Shown here: one piece after another, positions 58,980 to 64,000 of the stretch
Layout: each line of letters starts with the position of its first letter
Position numbering within the stretch: the stretch's first letter is position 1
NCBI GenBank assembly: GCA_907164885.2
Contig: OU015492.1
Coordinates: forward strand, 191,841,539 to 191,905,538
Source of the DNA: Dolomedes plantarius
Taxonomy: Eukaryota; Arthropoda; Arachnida; Araneae; Dolomedidae
Reading direction: 5' to 3'
Length of the DNA: 64,000 nt
Translations under genes and position numbers: made by a program
Notes under the pieces: model-generated
What the model saw: only the letters and a program-made list of their open reading frames with translations
What the model was told of the DNA's origin: nothing
Database searches by the model: none

Positions 58980-60960
58980 CCTACAAAGTAATGCCTAAAC
59001 GGTAAGAAGGTTCATTAGTTTCTGTACTTGTTTTTAAAACACAAAAATTAAACATGTTAGCACCCAACCCTGCTGAACGGTGGCGATTATATCATCAAAG
59101 TCCCAGTATTTTGCGATTTAACGGTTAATTTGGTTCTTGAAATCGTAGATGGCCCACCGGGAAAAGAAGTAAACATCTTTGTAAGGTCGAGAATGATCTC
59201 AGCTCAAAACCGAAAGTGATTGCAGCGAACTAAATTGCAGCTACCGATCTTCGCTCAACAGCAGCAGTTTAAATGTAGCATGATTGTCTCCTACCCAGTA
59301 TTTTGTATTTGAGCATTTTAAAAACCTGAACTATATTTTCCAGGTTCTGGAAAGATCAGTTTAAGTGGGGGGACTTTGTCTGCGCCCTAGCATTTTGTTA
59401 TTTAATGACTTATTCTGGACTTATGCTTTAGGGACTGCTACGTTAAAAGCCTTAACCATTTATTTCGGGTCCGGAATAATCTGACAAGAAACCGGAAGCC
59501 TCGCCCTGCACTTGTGAAGCCGCCGCTCCACGGTGGATTGAAATGCGGCGATCTCTGTGTCCGCGCATTTTTCAGTTGAACGATAAAATCATGTGTAGAA
59601 CGGTAAAACCAGCATCCGACCAAATGCTTTGTCTGTGAAACGTGGTGGTCCTTTTGCGGTACAGAACAATCGGTTTCGAGGAGCAAAAGGATGCGGTGAC
59701 GCCATTTGCACCCCATCATTTTGAATTTTCTCTGTCAAAACGGATCCTAGAACCATATAGAACAATTTGGGCAGAACGGTAGCAATTTTGTAAGGTACGA
59801 AAGGATCTCGGGTAGAAACATGAAACCGCTGCTACGCGCTAGTGCCGTTCATCGTGGAGTGGCTACAGTTTAAATTGGTTACTATTATCTGCATCACAGT
59901 ATTTTGCATTTAAATGGTTCACATAAGTCCCGAAGGCCCGTGAGAAACTCCAAGAAAAGACAAGTCATTTTTAAGTCCGGAATGATCTGAACTCAAAACC
60001 AGATGTCTTTGCCCAGTAAAAAAGCCGATCTTCTCGGATTTGCGGAGGTTCAAATATATTAAAAGCACTTGGGACTTGAACGTGGACAGTTGTGGTTTAA
60101 GCGATTCTAGGAACGCTTCGGGAAAAGCAGTAGCTATTTTTTCAATGTACCGAGTGATTTCAGATGGGCACAAATTTAGTATAAATTCGATGGCATCATC
60201 TGCGCTATCCTTAGTTTTTCAAAAATGTTAATTCGGCTTCAAAAGTTCTAAAGTCACTCTGCGAGAAAAGCCTTAGCGGTTTTTTAGGTCCGAAACAAAA
60301 AGAATGATAATGCCATCAACTGCACCGCAAAATTTTCAATTTTACTGTTGATTCGGCTCTTGACTCCTAGTGGGGCTCTCCGGAGAAAAGTGATTTCAAC
60401 CTTTTTAGATCCGTAAAGACCTGGGGAGAATTTCCGAAGTCGTCACACTAATCTCCGCTGAACGGAGATAGTTCAAATGCGATCACGGTAACTGTTCTAA
60501 AGAATTTTGCGTTCGAACAATTAATTAGAATGGTGGAGCCCTATGAGAAAAGTGGAAGCCTTCTTTTTTAGATAGAATATTCTCAGCTCGAAACCGATAG
60601 CTGTCACAGTGACGCAAAAGCTGACCTCCGCCTTGCTGCAACAGTTTCAGAGCGGTTGCAACGTCTGCTGACCAGTATTTTGCTTTCGAATAATAAAGTC
60701 AGATCCTGGAGTCCAAGAGAATGTCCAGAGAAAAACTTTAGCCATGTTTTTATGATTCAAAATAATCTTAGCCCATAAACGAAAGTGGCAGCTCCGTTAG
60801 GAGTTTTCAGGTTCAGAATAGTTTCAGCCCGTGGTAGTGCGATATTCGAGGAGCAGGATGGTTTAAATACGTTAACGCTATCTGTTCTCCAGCAATTTTT
60901 ATTCCAATTTCCATTTTTTAAATTGAGTCCCAAAAATTAGATTAGCCCCCAGATGTAAGT
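58980..60960. repeat. Highly degenerate tandem array, period ~180 bp, ~10-11 units
   Basis: A recurring order of motifs can be followed: (C)AGTATTTTGC-like, then GGTT..T..TGGACTC-like, GGGAAAAG..GTA, TTTT.TA(A)GTCCGGAATGATCTC, AGCTCAAAACCG, GCCGATCTTCGCTG-like and CAGTTTAAATG. Anchors of the first motif lie near 59104, 59297, 59391, 59901, 60332, 60505 and 60672, with weaker ones between and after. Units are about 170-220 bp and strongly diverged, with some truncated. There is no long reading frame and it is GC-richer than its flanks. An old satellite-like block or decayed tandem gene-free repeat. Confidence 0.75.
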
Positions 60961-62336
60961 GTGACGATTTCAACTCATCTGCCTTTGATACATTTTTATC
61001 CTCAATCTATAAAAATTTTATTTGTACTACTGTCAATAGAACTAAGAAACACATATATCCTATTACAATACGATAATTTCTGAGTTATTTGGCGAGAGTT
61101 TGACAGTTGGATGTTGTTCAGGAGTTGTGTATCTCTGACTTGTCAAGACATTGGGTAATAAGGAACAAAAGGATGTTTACTTTTCTCATTATAAATGGTT
61201 TTCTCGGGTGGAAACTTTTGAAAAAACACGGACTTTAGCTCCACAAATAATTAGATGGAAAGAATTCCATAAAATATAAGTAGAGTTTTAACCGTCGTCG
61301 TAGGAAAAGCTTGTGAGGTACCTTAGAGCATGAGCTTCTTTTCCTCGGTATCAACAGTGGGATGTTTCATGGTTACCGTTCGCAAGATTATAGCAGATTT
61401 GATAATGTGAATAAATAATAATAATTTTAAAAAAAAGAAAAATAAAGTTTGAATTAGATTAAATTAAATTATAGTTTAAGAGCTGGTAATAGTAGTTTCA
61501 AATTTTAAGTTAGTTGGTAATGGCGGAAAACCTGGGGTATATAGAGAAAATATTAAAATAGTTAGAGGGGTTTTGGAAGAATATTGTTGAAAAATAAATG
61601 ACAAATCAGGACGGTCAAGATGAGTTTCAAAGTACCGAGAAGGGCTGTCAGACAGAAAGTAGCGATGTTTACTAGGAGTAGCGATGCTTACTATGTTTAC
61701 CAGATTGGAAGGTTCACCAGTTAGAAGAGTTATCACCCCCTCTTTTGTCAGCTAAGCTGGCACGAGAGGGAACTGTGAGGTGAATCTATGGTCGATTAAT
61801 AAGGAGTGACATAAGTTTGAGCCGTAGGTTCCGTAGGGTCAATGCCTTGGTAAATCTTTAATGGCTTTCCAAATTTTGGTCTCCGAAATAGTCAAGATGG
61901 CAGCCTCGGTATAACACCTAGTGTCTGCTTCAGCCTGTTCGCTAATCAGATTGCTACTTTTGGTTGCTATTATCGCTAAATGTTACAAATTTTTCTATAC
62001 GATTGCGAGGCGATTATCCAGGGAAATCGATCGCTATGTTACTATTGAATAATCCCGTATATTCGGAAAAAAATGCCAATGAAAATTATCGAGAATTTTT
62101 TCAAAAGGATTGGCAACACAATTTTCTATTTCTATTCTCATTCTCATAGAAATTTTACTATAGACAATAATTTAATGTTTCAATGAATACGTGTTCAGAA
62201 TATTTAAAGTTAATGATTAAGGATTCTGGAATGGATTTCTGATAGTATTTGAATAGTTTCATCGTCGTTGTTTTACTCGTGTCTTTCAAAATCAGGAAAA
62301 GTGATATATTTAATGTTTGGTGATTCTCTTTCTGCA
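60961..62336. other. Upstream region of the JAK exon
   Basis: No coding exon recognised. CAAGATGGCAGCC at about 61893 resembles a core-promoter or initiation context, and the acceptor at 62336 shows that a further 5' exon lies upstream, possibly here. No TATA box or initiator could be assigned with confidence. Confidence 0.35.
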
Positions 62337-62641
62337 GTTTTTTTCGTTTCCTTAAAACCATAATTTAAAACAAAATGGAGTATAAAGTATCAGTAGAATT
62401 TTATACTAATGAAACCCCTCTCGTATTTAGTTCGAAGGATTACTACGTTGTAGAAGATATAATCATTGAATCGTGCAAACATTTAAACATTGGCCCTGTT
62501 GCTCGCCATTTATTTGGCTTATGGTGTCAATCTAACGGAGTATGGTTGCCTCCTAACAGGAAAATATACCTCGCTAGCGAAAAAACATTAGCATTACGTC
62601 TTAAAGTGCGTTTTAAAGTATCAAGTATAAAACGGTTAGTG
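62337..62641 (+). CDS. JAK: JAK (hopscotch-like) tyrosine kinase, first coding exon: start of FERM domain
   Basis: Janus kinases are cytosolic tyrosine kinases that bind cytokine receptors through an N-terminal FERM-SH2 module and phosphorylate STAT proteins. The acceptor TTTCTGCAG ends at 62336. A 38-bp 5' UTR is followed by ATG at 62375 (context AAAACAAAATGG). The donor GTAAGTG starts at 62642, giving 89 residues and phase 0. The peptide MEYKVSVEFYTNETPLVFSS, then YYVVEDIIIESCKHLNIGPV, ARHLFGLWCQSNGVWLPPN and LALRLKVRFKV follows the FERM F1 lobe of JAKs: V-x-FY....PL, (E)E.CI.A...I.P..(H)LF.L, W..PN, LR.RF. No in-frame ATG lies closer to the acceptor. A FAK-type FERM is a less good fit. The remaining exons are beyond the window. 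Confidence 0.8.
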
Positions 62642-63255
62642 GTAAGTGTAGACTCTTAAATTCTCTCTCAAATTTATTTTTGTTTTATTCATATCTTTGC
62701 TGTTGCTCTTTTATTGATAATCGATCATAATATACTACCTTCTAATTGGTTCGTTGTACAGCTATAATATGTACGTAGATACAAATGATTATTAATTGTA
62801 AATTCAATGTTTAGGGTATGTGGTGGCAAAGGTTTGCAGTTTTGAGATTATGGTATTTTACGTGCCTCCATTAGATCCTATCGCCCTAAAAAGTCACTTG
62901 TATTGTAGTTGGGTATCTCCTCTACCTTCTATAAAATAATGAATTTTTTCTTGAAAGGTTTAGGAACTGAATTTTTAATTTTACCAAAACACCTGTTTGC
63001 GAACCTGTGCCCCAATCGGTGGGGCAAAGGTTTGCACTGCAAACCTTTACTCCACTTGTTGGTTTCTAACCGGATAAGCATAGAAAATCACAAATAGAGT
63101 TGTCTAAATAATTTTATTTCACATTTTGTAATCTTTCTAAAGGTGTTATATATATATAGAAAATCACAAATTGAACGGGGTTAATCTCAATAATTTTTTT
63201 CTTAAACTAAAGAACTTCCAATTAAAATATCAATTATTAACACTATCGTTATATC
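62642..63255 (+). other. Start of JAK intron 1 (coding side)
   Basis: No second JAK exon recognised. GGCAAAGGTTTGCA occurs at about 62826 and again at about 63024, where it is part of a short inverted repeat (AAAGGTTTGCACTGCAAACCTTT). Confidence 0.5.
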
Positions 63256-63993
63256 AGGTACTTTCGCATTAAATGGAGGCCACTCATTTATTTATATTTC
63301 AATTCTAAATGCAAACACAGCGCATTCAAAACGTAAACACAGCATGATTCATTCACAGCGTGATTCTCACTAAAAGATGAATCACTGACAAGATCTATTT
63401 TACCATCATGTTTTGTTTTGCTATTATTGAAGTGTGTATAAAGTTTTTCAGCCTACCAGTGTGACATTTATACACATTTATACCAGTGTGACATAATATT
63501 ATATTTGCTTGGTTCCTGCACCTGCGATTCTTTGCGTGCTTGATACTATATTTTGTGTTATTGATACTTTACAATAACTGAAGATGGCAACTTCAGTAGA
63601 TAGTACTTCAGTCATGGAATACATTTTAAGTTGTAACGCGCTTATCTGTTTGTTTAGCTTGTTAGTACTGGCTCTTAGCGTATGCTTTTTCTAGTGATTT
63701 ATATTATTTCTTTTTATTGTCATTGCAATGACTGATGTGGTATTAATTTGAGATCTCCCAAAAAGTGAAGAATCGGTATCATTTTTCCAAAGTAAAGGAT
63801 GTTTGCCTTCGTCTAAACTATGTGTCAATGGACATCAAATGAAATTGTACTTTACTAATGAAAACCCATTTTGGCAATGTAACAGCAGACCGCGCCGGAA
63901 AAAAAACACGACCTTGTGTTGAACCGGACTTTGTTGTCGTCCCCAATTTTCCAATACTTAAATGGGTGGCCTCCGTTTAATGTGAAAGTACCT
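63256..63993. mobile_element. TIR element with 6-bp target duplication (TATATC)
   Basis: The left end AGGTACTTTCGCATTAAATG (continuing GAGGCCACTCATTT) and the right end AAATGGGTGGCCTCCGTTTA (continuing ATGTGAAAGTACCT) are inverted copies with few mismatches over ~35 bp. TATATC is present immediately outside both ends (63250-63255 and 63994-63999). At 738 bp, with no transposase recognised, it looks non-autonomous. The terminal motif AGGTAC and 6-bp duplication do not fit Tc1/mariner, hAT or piggyBac, so the superfamily is open. Confidence 0.75.
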
Positions 63994-64000
63994 TATATCA

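Overview
This is an AT-rich, intron-rich eukaryotic window, almost certainly from an arthropod. The transposon families (Tc1/mariner, Helitrons, tRNA-derived SINEs, RNase H-bearing non-LTR elements) and the large introns would suit an arachnid such as a spider, but the species is inferred and cannot be proved from the window. I found no bacterial features, CRISPR array, operon or rRNA.

Two host genes are supported, both on the + strand. The first is the 3' half of an SLC24-type K+-dependent Na+/Ca2+ exchanger (NCKX). It lies in four coding exons: 3793-3942, 12399-12518, 23997-24133 and 33249-33498. All have canonical splice sites, and the reading phase is consistent across the three introns of about 8.5, 11.5 and 9.1 kb. 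Together they encode 218 residues: the end of the cytoplasmic loop, the second alpha repeat with its ion-binding Asp and Thr residues, and the last membrane helices up to the stop. The second gene is the first coding exon of a Janus kinase (JAK/hopscotch-like), 62337-62641. It encodes the start of the FERM domain and ends in a clean donor. The rest of that gene lies beyond the window. The roughly 29 kb between them has no gene I can support.

Most of the rest is repeats. Positions 1-3.7 kb hold three Helitron-type insertions. One of them (1614-2583) sits in one half of a local tandem duplication, so the other half is an empty-site control. Intron 3943-12398 holds MITEs, a dead Tc1 element nested in a MITE, a palindromic element carrying a SINE with 15-bp target duplications, non-LTR fragments and a degenerate ~84-bp tandem array. 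Intron 12519-23996 holds a 39-bp minisatellite, a Helitron with a Pif1-helicase remnant, a dead mariner-like element and an RNase H fragment ending about 60 bp before the next exon. Intron 24134-33248 holds a 318-bp tandem duplication starting 7 bp after the splice donor, and a ~400-bp repeat family in three copies.

Downstream of the exchanger come a 51-bp (17-codon) minisatellite that is open on both strands, SINEs, a second dead Tc1 copy, several TA-flanked MITEs and a ~2 kb strongly diverged tandem array (58980-60960, period about 180 bp). After the JAK exon, a terminal-inverted-repeat element with a 6-bp target duplication (63256-63993) ends almost exactly at the window edge.

I found no convincing new biochemical system. 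The most distinctive signals are the degenerate satellite-like arrays, the Helitron empty site, the unusual catalytic spacings of the two transposase families, and the unclassified element at the right edge.
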